Shown piece by piece: positions 35,741-46,544 of a DNA stretch of 64,000 bases. Each line of letters starts with the position of its first letter. Position 1 is the stretch's first letter. The stretch spans positions 195,645,641 to 195,709,640 of the forward strand of contig CM061139.1 of the NCBI GenBank assembly GCA_030789695.1, read 5' to 3'. Both the position numbers and the translations under genes were made by a program. The notes below the pieces were generated by a model. That model was given only the letters and a program-made list of their open reading frames with translations. It made no database searches and was not told where the DNA came from. The stretch comes from Scilla litardierei. Lineage: Eukaryota > Streptophyta > Magnoliopsida > Asparagales > Asparagaceae.

Positions 35741-36124
35741 TTTAAATAAAACGCACAACTACGCATATAATATCCACATAATTTTGCCAGAGATGTAAAG
35801 CATGTAAATATGATTTTTGCAGAAAAAAAAATCATTACAATGCAAAGGTTGTAAATTGAATGGGTTTAATCAATTAAATTGATTGAGAGCCCAAAATTAA
35901 CATTTTCTTTGTTAGAGGAAAAAGTTTCCATCATCATCCCAAAAGCCCCCCCCAAAAGATCCCCAAAACGTCCTTGTCTGCCCGATATTTGTCCCGTAAT
36001 TTACCGTGATTTTTCACGAATATTTTGCCTTTGCATCCCCTTTTGAAATAGATCTTTAGCCAAAATAGTTGCCTATATAAGGCTTATTAAGGGCCTTAGC
36101 CCATCTCCCCATTTTTTTTGAATA

Positions 36125-36275
36125 AGTCAGGCCTGCGGGCCGAAGCCCGCTGGCGGCCTGCGGGCCGAAGCCCGCTGGCGGCCTGCGGGCTTCGGGCCGC
36201 AGGAGAAATGATTTTTTTTATAAACGGCCTGTGGGCCGAAGCCCGCAGCCGGCCTGCGGGCTTCGGCCCGCAGGA
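36125..36275 (-). repeat. Palindromic hairpin array in the E2 leader
   Basis: Units GCGGGCCGAAGCCCGC and the opposite orientation GCGGGCTTCGG(C/G)CCGC occur five times. Each can fold into a short GC-rich hairpin. Confidence 0.85.
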
Positions 36276-36344
36276 GAAATGATTTATTTTTATTTTATTT
36301 TATTTTTTTTAATGGGCTTCAGGAGAAAAGACCAATTTGGGCTG

Positions 36345-36740
36345 GGGGCGGCGGCTAGGGTTTAGCCGCCGCCGCCCCCCTATTGATCGCCGAGCAGCGG
36401 CGCCCCCCCCTTCCCCGCTGTCGGTGGGGGGGGAAGAGGGCGGGGGCTCCGCCCTTTCGGGCGGAGCAGCGACGCCCCCCGCTGCCGGCGGGGGGGAAGA
36501 GGGCGGGGGATATGCCCTCTAGGGCGGCGCGACGGCGCCCCCCCCCCCGCTGCTGGAGGGGGGGAAGAGGGCGGGGGCTCCGCCCTCTAGGGCGGCGCGA
36601 TGACGCCCCCCCCGCTGCGGGCGGGGGGGGAGAGGGCGGGGGACAGAGGGGCCGCTGCCCTCTCTGAGCGGAACAGCGGGCAGCCTTCCGCTATAGGCGG
36701 GGAGGCGAGTGGGGAGGCCGGCGGCAAGCCACCGGCGGGC
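36345..36740 (-). repeat. GC-rich minisatellite in the E2 leader
   Basis: Diverged repeats of GGGGGGAAGAGGGCGGGGG(C/A)TCCGCCCT with runs of C and G. They are unrelated in sequence to the arrays of E1 and E3 but hold the same place. Confidence 0.85.
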
Positions 36741-37051
36741 TAAAAGTTAGGGTTTGACCCTAAAAATTGTATTTTTGGGATGAATGGTCCGTCGTTTTCA
36801 AGGCGACAAATAATCCCCATGTCGATCTTGCGAGATCTAGGGGAGGGGCAATCATACGTATGATTAAAAACATCGTTTTTAGTGTTTTTACCTCTATATC
36901 CGTCCTCCGGATATAGCGACGGTTGCTCGAAGCCCTACGCGGATGACGACGCTCGTTTGAGGAAGCCTTGTACCGCGCTTGTGGATCACCCGCCTTCGTC
37001 TTCGCCTTCGCAACGAACGGAAAAATTTTTGTGGAAAAGAAAATTTTTAGA

Positions 37052-37066
37052 GTCGTGCTGATAACG
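37052..37066 (-). promoter_or_regulatory. Primer-binding site of E2, tRNA-Ile anticodon-arm type
   Basis: On the minus strand CGTTATCAGCACGAC starts immediately after the LTR. All 15 bases pair with plant tRNA-Ile (GTCGTGCTIATAACG) when the wobble adenosine is inosine. Confidence 0.72.
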
Positions 37067-37213
37067 TGTTATGAATCAATTACCGGGGGAGGAGCCCCCA
37101 GCTCTTTATTTATAGGCAATGGGGAGAATACAAGATGTGTTTACAATGATATGGGCCTATCTCTAGGATAGCTCAGAATCTCAACCAACCCGGTTAAATA
37201 ACCGTTCACAACA
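37067..37213 (-). repeat. 5' LTR of E2
   Basis: Same termini as the left LTR, with the TATAAATAAA box at 37105-37114 on the minus strand. Confidence 0.92.
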
Positions 37214-37218
37214 AAAAC

Positions 37219-37610
37219 AATTTTTTTTTTTTAAAAAACAAACACTACCGACTTGTGAAACAAATGTAACGAAAAATTGTTTTAAATCCTAACAGACTAC
37301 CCCCAATATCCCACGTAATGTCATCTTCTCTCTCTCTCTCCCCCCCACCCCCCCCCAACACCCCCCACCCCCCCAAAAAAAAATGTTAGTTTTTTTTAAA
37401 AAAACAAACACTACCGACTTGTGAAACAACTGTAACGAAAAATTGTTTTAAATCCTAACAGACTACCCCCAATATCCCACGTAATGTCATCTTCTCTCTC
37501 TCTCTCTGTCTCTCTCTCTCTCTCCCCCCCCCCACCCTCCACCCCCCCAAAAAAAAACCCCGTTCCCCACGTCACCCCCAACCCCCCCCCCCCCCCCCCC
37601 CCCACGTTTT
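37219..37610. repeat. 166-bp tandem duplication with (CT)n and poly-C tracts
   Basis: AAACAAACACTACCGACTTG begins matching copies near 37240 and 37406 (period 166). Each copy ends in (TC)n followed by runs of C. E2 inserted at the very edge of the first copy. Confidence 0.85.
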
Positions 37611-37704
37611 CACCCCCCTCTAACCTATCTCCCTGCAAAAAACAAGTGGCAGGCCTACACTCTCTCTCTCATCACAAAGCAAGAGAACCCAGTGTTTTTA
37701 TTTT

Positions 37705-37956
37705 GGGTTTTTCTCATATTAGTCCCTTAAATTATGTGTATTTTGATACTAGTCCCTTAAATCTTTTTAATTTGAATTTAGTCCCTTAAAGGGACTATTT
37801 AGGTTAAACACTAAACATTTAAGGGACTATTTAGGTTAACAAAAGGGACTATTTAGGTTAACATTAAACATTTAAGGGACTAAATTCAAATTACAAAGAT
37901 TTAAGGGACTAATATCAAAATACACATAATTTAAGGGACTAATATGAGAAAAACCC
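37705..37956. mobile_element. Mutator-type fold-back MITE, 252 bp
   Basis: Long inverted repeats beginning GGGTTTTTCTCATATTAGTC with many copies of TTAGTCCCTTAAA. The 9-bp duplication TTTTATTTT (37696-37704 and 37957-37965) fits Mutator-like insertion, although it is low-complexity. Confidence 0.85.
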
Positions 37957-37965
37957 TTTTATTTT

Positions 37966-38991
37966 TAAAACAGAGAAACCCCCCAGGCTTTCATGCAACC
38001 AAGGCAAGAACCCAGCGCCTGTAACCTGTGAGTATTCTTCTTCCTTGGGCCTCCCACACTGCAAACTCCATGGCCTAGAATCCAAACTTCCGACCGCCAA
38101 ACCCCAGACTTTCTCGTATGCCCTAGCCTCCACAAACATCCCAGGCGCCATCCGAAAGCTCTCTCCCAACAAGCAGCTCTCTCACCCGCATCCGAACCCC
38201 CTCAGCCCAGACCGCCGCCTGCCTCTCCTCCCAGCTCCACCGCACGCAGCTCTTCCACGTGCACCTCAACAGCAGCTCTCCCTCCATAGAAACGCCCCGA
38301 CGCCCCGGCCAACCTCCAGGCGCCCGAACCCTCTCCCCTTCGACCTGGGACCCCCCTGACGCTGACAGCCGTGCCGTCTTCTTCCCCGCGCAACACAGAC
38401 GCCGGCGCCATCCCCTCTCCTCGCAGTCGCCGAACGCCAGGCACCGCTGCCTTTCCGCTCTCCTCCGCCTCAAAGACCCGACGGCAGCGACCGATCATCA
38501 ATCTCCATTCGAAGCCGCCACCTGCAAGGCACGAAGGGAAAAACGACGTCAAACACGTAAGTTGCTTCAGTAGACATCATTGTGCAATATAGAGAGTATA
38601 TATTAGCTAGACTTTGAACATGTACCTATACTTATAAGATATGAACCGTGAGCCTGTATATTCTTATAGGTTAACTTTTAATATATATAGAATTGTTTTC
38701 AGCATCACCTTAGTAGCTAACTGCATATTAGTGAAAACCAAGAAGTTGAAGCAAATTTTATGGAAAACAGTAGCTTCTTATGAATTATGGCTTATAGGCT
38801 AAATCTTAGTGTATAGTAATTCAAAGTTTAATTTTTTAAGGTTGTGTAAGAAGCCCTGTGCAATTTTGTAGTAGATTAAATAAACAAAATGTTGCAGGGC
38901 AATAGTCATTGAGGTTAGGTCCTTTCAGATGAAGCTTTGGCATCGTAATATAAGTAAAAATTCAGAAGACTTTGTCCAAAAAAATTGTGCA
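37966..38991. other. GC-rich unassigned block, then AT-rich DNA
   Basis: The part 38000-38570 is Pro/Arg/Ser-rich in all frames on both strands and ends at CAAACAC|GTAAGTTGC, a good splice donor. It could be a 5' exon or the leader of an unknown transcript, but no frame resembles a known protein. The rest (38570-38990) is AT-rich with nothing recognisable. Confidence 0.4.
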
Positions 38992-39135
38992 TGTTATGAA
39001 TCAACTACTGGGGAAGGAACCCCCAGCCCTATTTATAGGCATGGTAGGAGAGTAGATACATCGAATACATAGATATGGGCGTATCTCTAAGATACCAGCA
39101 ATCCTAACCGACTCTGGTTATTTCCATTCACAACA
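38992..39135 (-). repeat. 3' LTR of E3
   Basis: Plus-strand ends are TGTTATGAATCAAC and TCCATTCACAACA. The adjoining tract reads AAGTGGGAG on the minus strand, a polypurine-tract candidate with one T. Confidence 0.9.
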
Positions 39136-39803
39136 CTCCCACTTATCCAGACATAATTGTGGACTCCGCTCAAGAGTACTTCGGGATTCTGAGCGTAATA
39201 AGAGTCTCACATGGGGTGGATACTTCAGGATCCTGAGTTGGTGAGGTTTGCCTCGTTAAAACCTTTAGCTATGGAAAACCCAGTGGGAAAAACCATAGTT
39301 ACGGAAAAAGAGTGCAAACGCTCTTTAACTCTCCCTGATTTGTACAAGTGACTCTGCTCATGAATACTTCTGGATTCTGAGCGTCACAGAGGGGTGGATA
39401 CTTCGGGATCCAGAGTTGATTTGATTTACCTCGTTAAAACCTTTGGCTATGGAAAACCCAGTGGGAAAAACCATAGCTAAGGGAAAAGAGTACAAATTCC
39501 CTCAACTCCCCCTGATCTGTAAAAGCTCTTAGGCTTTCAGATCTCTTAGGCTTATCTCATCACTCCTATTTACAATATTCCGAAAATGTACACAGATTAC
39601 AAATTTTGTCACCATCAAGCAGCTGCTGAATCAGAAACTCTGGAGAGGTGTGCTAAGTTTTGCCGCCTCTGATGTGGTCTTCAGACTATATGGTCAGCTC
39701 CACAGAACCAGCCTCTATCCCAGTCGTCACTGGGATGTGATGTACCACCAGGCGCCCTTAAATACACCATTGGTGTGATTCTGGAATGGTGAGGATCTCA
39801 GAA

Positions 39804-40088
39804 TTATAGGATGATGTTGCCTTCATAAGTTGCTTTGCTTATTTGCAGTAGATGGTCATCCCACTGTTGGTACATGTTCTGTGATTTCTCAGTATAGGGA
39901 CCGGACCTGTAACCTGCATTCGCATAAACATTGGAGGATGCTACTACATTTTGTAAGTCCAAATATTTAGACCCTTGGAGGAAGCGCAGAAGGCTTAACT
40001 CAGGTCTAATGGCCCTTTTTAGGTGCCAACTATCTCTGGCTAATGAGTTTACTGCAATTGCTATACCGGGACACATGCAATTAGCCAA
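39804..40088 (-). pseudogene. RNase H remnant of E3
   Basis: Same block as in E2 (FLQGSKYLDLQNVVASSNVY, NAGYRSGPYTEKSQN), with the same Asp to Asn change. This suggests that E2 and E3 descend from an already defective copy or were copied with trans-supplied enzyme. Confidence 0.75.
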
Positions 40089-41173
40089 GAGTGCATGATT
40101 GCACTTAGATAAGGGACTTTAGGACCAGTTATATCCTCCCCCTCTTCCAGCGATCGGAAGGGTTATTTTTATATATCCAATAAGTGTACCACCGTAGGTG
40201 TACTTTGGATGACTATGGTCATGTTAATTTCTCCAACGCACTTCTGGGCGTTTGTAACAGGATTCTATGAGCCATGACTTTATATTTGCCTAGGTCTTTT
40301 CATGTTCAAAGGTCAGGCTTGTACATGTAGTTCGGTTTTCTCTTCAGGAGATCCGATGAGATTTTAGTTGTCTCCAACTATGATCTCTAATCCTGTTCTT
40401 TGCACAGATGCAAGGACAACCTTCAGTATGAATCATTGACTTGTCAAGTGATTCTCTTGGTTGTACATTTATTTGTTATACTTATATTTCTTCATTTGAA
40501 TAGACGTCCCGAAGTCTATTCAGGCATTTTAAGGAAATGTGGAAATTATCTTTACAAGATATCCACGAAGGTATGCCGTCACAACATCCAATAACGGCAT
40601 ATCCAAAATTTTCCTTCGCCAAATCGTAAGGTATTCGCTTTTGATAACTTAGGGAGACCGATGCATCATTTATGAGACATGCTCATTTGAATTTGTTCGA
40701 TCCCTAGTTTCAGCGAAATTTTCCTTGGACTATAGGTTGTATCGTATAGCATACGATTTTGTATTTATTTTTCTTATGTTTGCAATACTTTGTTTTATCC
40801 ACAGGTTTGACACCTTTTGGTGTCTGGACTTCAGGTCCGAACATTTCACGTTTCATAAGTGCGTCCAGCTCATCTTTTATTGCCACGTTCCACGTTTGGC
40901 CAATCTCTACGTTTGCCTTCTAGCAACGGAGTGTGGAACGATAATTTATAAACATCATTGCCATTGCGATGTATATGGCAATATGATACGTGAATACATT
41001 GTCGACAATTTATGTTCTATCTGTCCAACACCTCCCCAGTACGTACAACATTTACTTAATTTCATTTTTTCCCGGCAATTCCTCTGCAGTGGATTCCGGG
41101 AAGGGTGATGGTATGGACAGGATCTCATTGTCCTGTGGTAGTATTGTCTTAAGGTCTCCAGGAGTTTCTTGTC

Positions 41174-41413
41174 CTAGGAGCCTGGTGGTCTGCCTCTTTT
41201 CTGTTGAGGATCAGCCACTTCTGCTACTGGTGGATTGCATCCATTCTCGGGGATGTCAATTCTAGCTGGAGTTTTTGCAGCATGGATGTGTGATCTGACA
41301 ATCTTCGGGTTGTCAATAAATGATTCCGGTAATTGGTAAACAGTGTTCTGTATGTGGAGGATCTTCGGGATCTCATCTACACATTGTATTGTTACCGGAT
41401 CATAGTGGGTCAA
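41174..41413 (-). pseudogene. Integrase to reverse transcriptase linker remnant of E3
   Basis: The reading NPKIVRSHIHAAKTPARIDI...KRGRPPGS is homologous to E2 and E4 at this place. Confidence 0.72.
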
Positions 41414-42989
41414 ACTTTTTGTATCCCACGTTATAATTTTCTTCGCGCCAGATTTTATAGTATCTGGGCCTATTTTTTTGGGAAACTCGTCTCATCGAAA
41501 TCACAATCTTCAAGATGTGCCTTAAATGCGTCCCCCGTTTGGGGTTCTAGGTATCTTATAAGTGAGGGTGAGTCAAACCCTGCATGGATACCTAGGCGAC
41601 GTTGAGTACCGTTTTGGTCCTCTTTGGTGGTGCAATGGGGATTTAAGACTGCGCGACCGAAGATTCTCAGATGAGAAATGTTCGGTGGCATTCCATATGC
41701 AAGTTGCATTGGAGACTCTGACCTCCAGAGGGTCTTATTTTCATTTACGATGCAGCATGCAGAGTTTGCATGTCCCCATGCATCCATAGGCAATCGGGAT
41801 TTAATGGACGTTCAGTCCATTGGAGTCTACTTTTCAGTGACTCTGCCGACCCATTTTGGGTATGAACATGCGGCACTTGTATGTTCATTTTCAATTCACG
41901 TTGATTGGCAGTACTCTTGAAAAGACTGGGATGTATATTTCCCAACATTAACCAGACTTATTTACAACATTTTATTGTCTGGGAAATGTGCCCGCAGCAT
42001 TTTTATTTTTGTGCCAATAGCTTTGGAAAAGCTAAGTTGCGGGTCTGTAGTAGACACACGTACGAATATTCTGAGGATGCATTTATCAGTACAGTGAAGT
42101 ACTGAAATAGCCCACTAGGGGTGGTGGATTTTATCCACATCTAGCTCCTTGTATTCTTTTTAAGGAAGCGTGGAGATTCTTTTTCAACTTATCGTGTAGA
42201 TGGCCTTGCAATTAGTTTTCCCTTATAGTAAGGGATGCGAGGGATTTTTTTCCATTCTGAAGAATCTTCTGGTTCTTCAAGTCATACCCATAGGATAAGA
42301 TGCGATGCATCATCACAAATCCAGGGTGGCCAAGTCCATCATGCCGGAGTAAAAACTCGGTTGATGTCGGGCACTTCAGGTGCTCCGTTTAATTCTGCTT
42401 CCTTTCTCCGAATCTTCGTATGGTGGAGGCCTATAAGGCTCTCAAAACGTTCAAGTGTGGATTTTACTCCTTTTTCTTGAGACGTTGCATACGGTAATAA
42501 TTTTTTTTTTCATTTACATATGCTGTTTCCAAGTGGAATCCGTTGAAACGGATGTCCTTGAATCTTAGAAAGTTTCTTTTTGAATTCGGAGGGATTAGTG
42601 CATCCTTTATTTTTGTGTCGTTTATGGGCAACAGTGTTGCATTCCCTGGATCTTCAATATAGCCCTGATATTGGGCTTTGTATTGAAAGAGATCGTACGT
42701 GTTTATTGTCTACTAATTATTTATGAGAGCAGTTTCAAAATATGAAACATAAAGGCACATGCATATTCAGATAGACATATTCATTTATTGTCTACTAAAA
42801 TTTTTCAATCAAAACAGATTGCGTAATACAAAAGCTCTCATAACGTGAGATGTTCTAAACAATTGGCTAAGATAAAAGTAAAGGCTAGTCAAGCATGTCA
42901 TTATTTTCGAAGTCGTCAGCTGAAAAACTTAACTGGAGCATCAGATGTCATCAGGTTTGTTTCAGCTTTATTTTTCTTGTTCTCTTTAT

Positions 42990-43842
42990 ACAAATCCTGG
43001 AGATGACGCGGAGTTCGGCACACTCTGGACCAGTGGCCTTTCATGCCACAATTTTGGCACTGGTCTTCCCATTCCCTCTTGGGTGGGGGTATATCATTTC
43101 TATTTTTGTTATTTCTGTGCCTCGTGAACTTCCGCTTACTTTCATTATTTCGCTGCTATTGTTCATGGCCCTTGGCTTTTTTCTGTTGACCCCCTTCTGT
43201 GGTCTTTTTTTTATTATCCCTCTTCTTTTTGAAGGAAGAGGAATGGTGAGCTTCTGGTAGAGGGGTAGTGCCGGGAGGGCGCATATTGTGAGTGGCGAGG
43301 AGAAGCTCTCTGTTTTGCTCGGTCATGAGTAAACATGACGGCAGCTCAGAATACTTGGTGAACTTGCGTTCACGGTATTGCTGCATGAGTATCGCATCTT
43401 TTTCATGGGAGGACGTATACGTCTATTCCAGCGTGCGATCTTCTGAGACTTTTTCACCAAACAACTTCAGGCGTGAGGTGATGCTAAAAAGTGCTGAGTT
43501 GTACTCAGCAATGGACTTAAAGTCCTGTAGTCTCATGTTCTCCCACTCATATCGTGCCCTTGGGAGTATAACATCTTTCTGATGTTTATACCAGTCCTCA
43601 AGGGCAGTTCATAGCTCAAGTGGATCTTCGACCGTAAAGTATTCAGCCTTTAAGGTCTTGTCCACATGGCGGCGAATATAGATGGCTTGCGCCTTCTCTA
43701 TATCGCTAACATTTTCTTTTTCAGTCAAAGCAGCGATGAGTGACTTTGCCCGCAGGTGAAACTTTACATCTAGCTACCAGCTTAGATAGTTTCTACCTGA
43801 TGCTTCCAGCACTTCGAAATTAACGCTTGTAATATTAGCCAT
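42990..43842 (-). pseudogene. gag of E3, frameshifted
   Basis: The start ATG at 43842 follows CTGCTAG|ATAA as in E2. The open piece at 43156-43386 holds QQYRERKFTKYSEL and a basic tail; the knuckle CQNCGMKGHWSRVC follows near 43020-43065. Several frameshifts separate these parts. Confidence 0.75.
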
Positions 43843-44310
43843 TTATCTAGCAGAGCACAAACATGCATGAATTAATAATTAATCAGAGAAAACATTTTCA
43901 TGCGGAGGTAATATTTAACGGAAAGCTAAATGTGTGGATCGGCCAGTCCCACAAGAAAGAGTCCAAAAAGTCCACAGTCCAAATTATACAAATTTGCAGC
44001 TTAACGAAAATGAAAATACAACTTTGGAAACCCCGTGGGTCCCATATGATATCTCCATCTTCAAGTGTGGCCTCCGTCTCCATGGAAGTTAGTCTTCTTT
44101 CTTTGACATTTACATAAATTCCTCACTACAATTTGTCTCAAAAATAGAAGAAAAGTGCGGGAAATAAACTGTGGGACTAAACGGCCGATCCAAAAACCAC
44201 ATTTAGCAATTCATGCAGAAATATTGTGCTCATCAACATTTTCATCAGACATTTTCATCACAGGCATCACAGGCATTTAATATTCGCAGAGATGGATAAA
44301 TAATTTAAAC

Positions 44311-44404
44311 ACTTAATAATTATTGGACCACTGGACAACGTCATACACCGTTAGGTTATGTTACTAACGGCAGAGCGGTCGCAGGATCTTCCTAATTATT
44401 AAGT
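44311..44404 (-). ncRNA. Conserved structured leader element, E3 copy
   Basis: A perfect 12-bp closing stem (44311-44322 with 44393-44404) can be extended by about six pairs past a single-base bulge. The inner hairpin CCGTTAG...CTAACGG is intact. Confidence 0.65.
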
Positions 44405-44800
44405 TTTAAATACAATGCACAACCACGCATATAATATCCAACAGAATATACCAGAGATGCAAAGCATGTAAATATGATTTTTGCAGAAAAAATCATTACA
44501 ATGCAAAGGTTGTAAATTGAATGGGTTTAATCAATTAAATTGATTAAGAGCCCAAAATAAACATTTTCTTTGTCAGAGGGAAAAGTTTCCCTCATCATCC
44601 CAAAAGCCCCCCCCCCCAAGAATCCCCAAAGAGTCCTCGCCTGCCCGGTATTTGTCCCGTAATTTACCGTGATTTTTCACGAATATTTTGCCCTTAAATC
44701 CCCCTTTTAAATTAATTTTTAGGCTAGCAAGTTGCCTTTTAAGGCTTGTTAATAGCCTTTGCCTCCCCCGAATTTTTTTTTCTTTCAGATAAAACAGCAT

Positions 44801-44971
44801 GCGGGTCTGAAGCCCGCAGTCGGCCTATGGGCTTCAGGCCCATAGGCTTTTTTTTAAATCTGTGGGCCTGAAGCCCACAACAGGTCTGTGGGCTTCAGGC
44901 CCACAAACTCTGATTTTTTTTAATTCTGTGGGCCTGAAGCCCACAGATCTGCTGTGGGCTTCAGGCCCACA
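44801..44971 (-). repeat. Six alternating palindromic hairpins in the E3 leader
   Basis: Units at 44801, 44824, 44861, 44887, 44927 and 44953 alternate strictly between GTGGGCCTGAAGCCCAC-type and GTGGGCTTCAGGCCCAC-type. Stems are 6-9 bp, and the loops CTGAA and TTCAG are complementary to each other. Confidence 0.9.
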
Positions 44972-45003
44972 GATCTGGTTGGTTTTTTTTAGGGTTTCAT
45001 TGT

Positions 45004-45232
45004 TTTGGGGGGGCCGGCGCCGCCGCCGCCCCCCTGCAGGGGCGGCGCGGCCGCCGGGGCCGCCCCCCCCCCGAAGGGGGGCGCGGCCTCGGGGGCCGCC
45101 CCCCCTGCAGGGGGGAGCGGCCAGGGGGCCGCCGCCCCCCTTGCAGGGGGGAGCGGCGGCGGCCGCCCCCCTGCAGGGGGGAGCGGCCGGAGAGGAGGGA
45201 GGGGGGTTCCGGTGAGGTTTGGGGGGGTCCGG
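45004..45232 (-). repeat. GC-rich minisatellite in the E3 leader
   Basis: Diverged units of CCCCCCTGCAGGGGGGAGCGGCC, each carrying a PstI-like CTGCAG palindrome. Confidence 0.88.
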
Positions 45233-45575
45233 TGATAGCTAGCCGCCGGAGGGTTCAAAATTAGGGTTTTTACCCTAAGAATTGAGTTTTGGGGATGAAA
45301 AATCCGTCGTTTTCAAGGCGACGATGAATCCCCATGACGATCTTGCGAGATCTAGGGGAGGGGCAATCATACGTATGATTAAAAATATCGTTTTTAGTAT
45401 TTTACCTCTATATCCGTCCTCCGGATATAGCGACGGTTGCTCGAAGCCCTACGCGGATGACGACCCTTGATGGAGGAAGCCTTGCACCGCGGTCGTGGAT
45501 CTCCCGTCTCGCCTTCGCCTTCGCCTTCGCAACGAACGGAAAGAAAATTTTGTGGAAAAGAAAAAAAATTTTAGA

Positions 45576-45590
45576 GTCGTGCTGATAACG
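45576..45590 (-). promoter_or_regulatory. Primer-binding site of E3, tRNA-Ile anticodon-arm type
   Basis: The 15 bases are identical to the E2 site and lie immediately next to the 5' LTR. Confidence 0.72.
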
Positions 45591-45736
45591 TGTTATGAAT
45601 CAACTACTGGGGGAGGAACCCCTAGCCCTTTATTTATAGGCATGGTAGGAGAGTAGATACATCGAATACATAGATATGGGCGTATCTCTAAGATACCCGC
45701 AATCCTAACCGACTCTGGTTATTTCCATTCACAACA
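45591..45736 (-). repeat. 5' LTR of E3
   Basis: Starts TGTTATGAATCAAC and ends TTCACAACA on the plus strand; the minus strand holds the CCTATAAATAAAG TATA box. Confidence 0.92.
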
Positions 45737-45870
45737 ATGCAAGGAAAAAATATGAAGTTTGGCAGAAAGAGGATCTGTATTTACTTAAACTTGACAAATT
45801 TATATCCGTGTCTAACATGAAGAAATTATGTACGTAGCATATGGGATGCCAAGAGCATTATAGTCAGTAG

Positions 45871-46536
45871 TCAAGGTGTCCAACGGGCCGGCCCGGCCCG
45901 GGCCCGGCCGGGCTTTGGCCGGGTTCCGGGCCGGGCCGGCCCGGAGGGGGCCGGGGGGGCGGAAGCCCGGCCCGCGACCCGGCCTAGCCCGGGCCGCGGG
46001 CCACCCGATTTTTAAAAAAAAAATTAAAAAAATTAAAAAAAATTTGAACCTAGGTAAAAAAATCTTAAAAATATTTAAAAAATATTAAAATATTCAACTT
46101 ATTTACAACTTACCCTAAGTAGATAAATAACCCTTAAATACTAAAATAATAGGTAATAATGAGAGGGGTGGGGTGATATTTATAGGGATTTTTCGATGTA
46201 AAATACCCAAAATACCCCTCCAAAATAGCCGTTTATGACCGTTGGGAGGGGTATTTTTGGTTAAAAGCCAAAGAAATTACCAAAAACCCCCCAAAAAAAT
46301 CTGCCCCCTTTAATTAAATTTAAAAAAAAGGCAACGGTCATATGACCGTTGCATGCGGGCCGGGCCGGCCCGGCTCGCAGAATCACACGCCCGGGCCAAG
46401 CCCGGGCCCGCAGCCGGGCGGGCCCGGGCTCCGGGCCGGGCCGGGCCCGTGGCCCGGTCAACGACACCGGGCCCGAGCCGGGCCGGCCCGTTGACCGGGC
46501 CGGGCCTCGGGCTCGCGGGCCATTTGGACACCTTGA
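45871..46536. mobile_element. Non-autonomous hAT-type element with GGCCCGGGCC-rich ends
   Basis: Terminal inverted repeats TCAAGGTGTCCAA at both ends, and a perfect 8-bp duplication GTCAGTAG (45863-45870 and 46537-46544). The ends are dense in GGGCC/GGCCC and the middle is AT-rich. The Pro/Gly/Arg-rich open frames here are repeat by-products. Confidence 0.93.
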
Positions 46537-46544
46537 GTCAGTAG

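Larger units (their letters stand above)
35198..36891 (-). other. Intron-like leader of E2
   Basis: On the minus strand it starts AGAG|GTAAAAAC (donor at 36891) and ends CTCTGCTAG (acceptor at 35198), four bases before the gag ATG. It encloses the GC-rich array, the hairpin array and the conserved structured element. E3 and E4 have the same boundaries at homologous places. This is an inference from conserved sequence; no transcript evidence is available to me. Confidence 0.5.
30324..37213 (-). mobile_element. Short-LTR copia element E2
   Basis: LTRs of 146-147 bp (30324-30469 and 37067-37213) are flanked by a perfect 5-bp duplication AAAAC (30319-30323 and 37214-37218). The LTRs differ at about five positions. 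On the minus strand the order is 5' LTR, tRNA-Ile-type primer site, leader of about 1.9 kb, gag, integrase, reverse transcriptase, RNase H, polypurine tract AAGGGGGAG and 3' LTR. Frameshifts and stops break the polyprotein. E3 is closely similar throughout the coding part. Confidence 0.93.
43847..45405 (-). other. Intron-like leader of E3
   Basis: Donor AGAG|GTAAAATAC at 45405 and acceptor CTCTGCTAG at 43847 on the minus strand match E2 in position and sequence. It contains the GC-rich array, six alternating hairpins and the conserved structured element. Confidence 0.5.
38992..45736 (-). mobile_element. Short-LTR copia element E3
   Basis: LTRs are 38992-39135 and 45591-45736. The flanking five bases GTGCA and ATGCA agree at four of five. 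The LTRs differ by about three substitutions and one 2-base indel. The coding region parallels E2 closely and is likewise broken by frameshifts. Confidence 0.92.
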
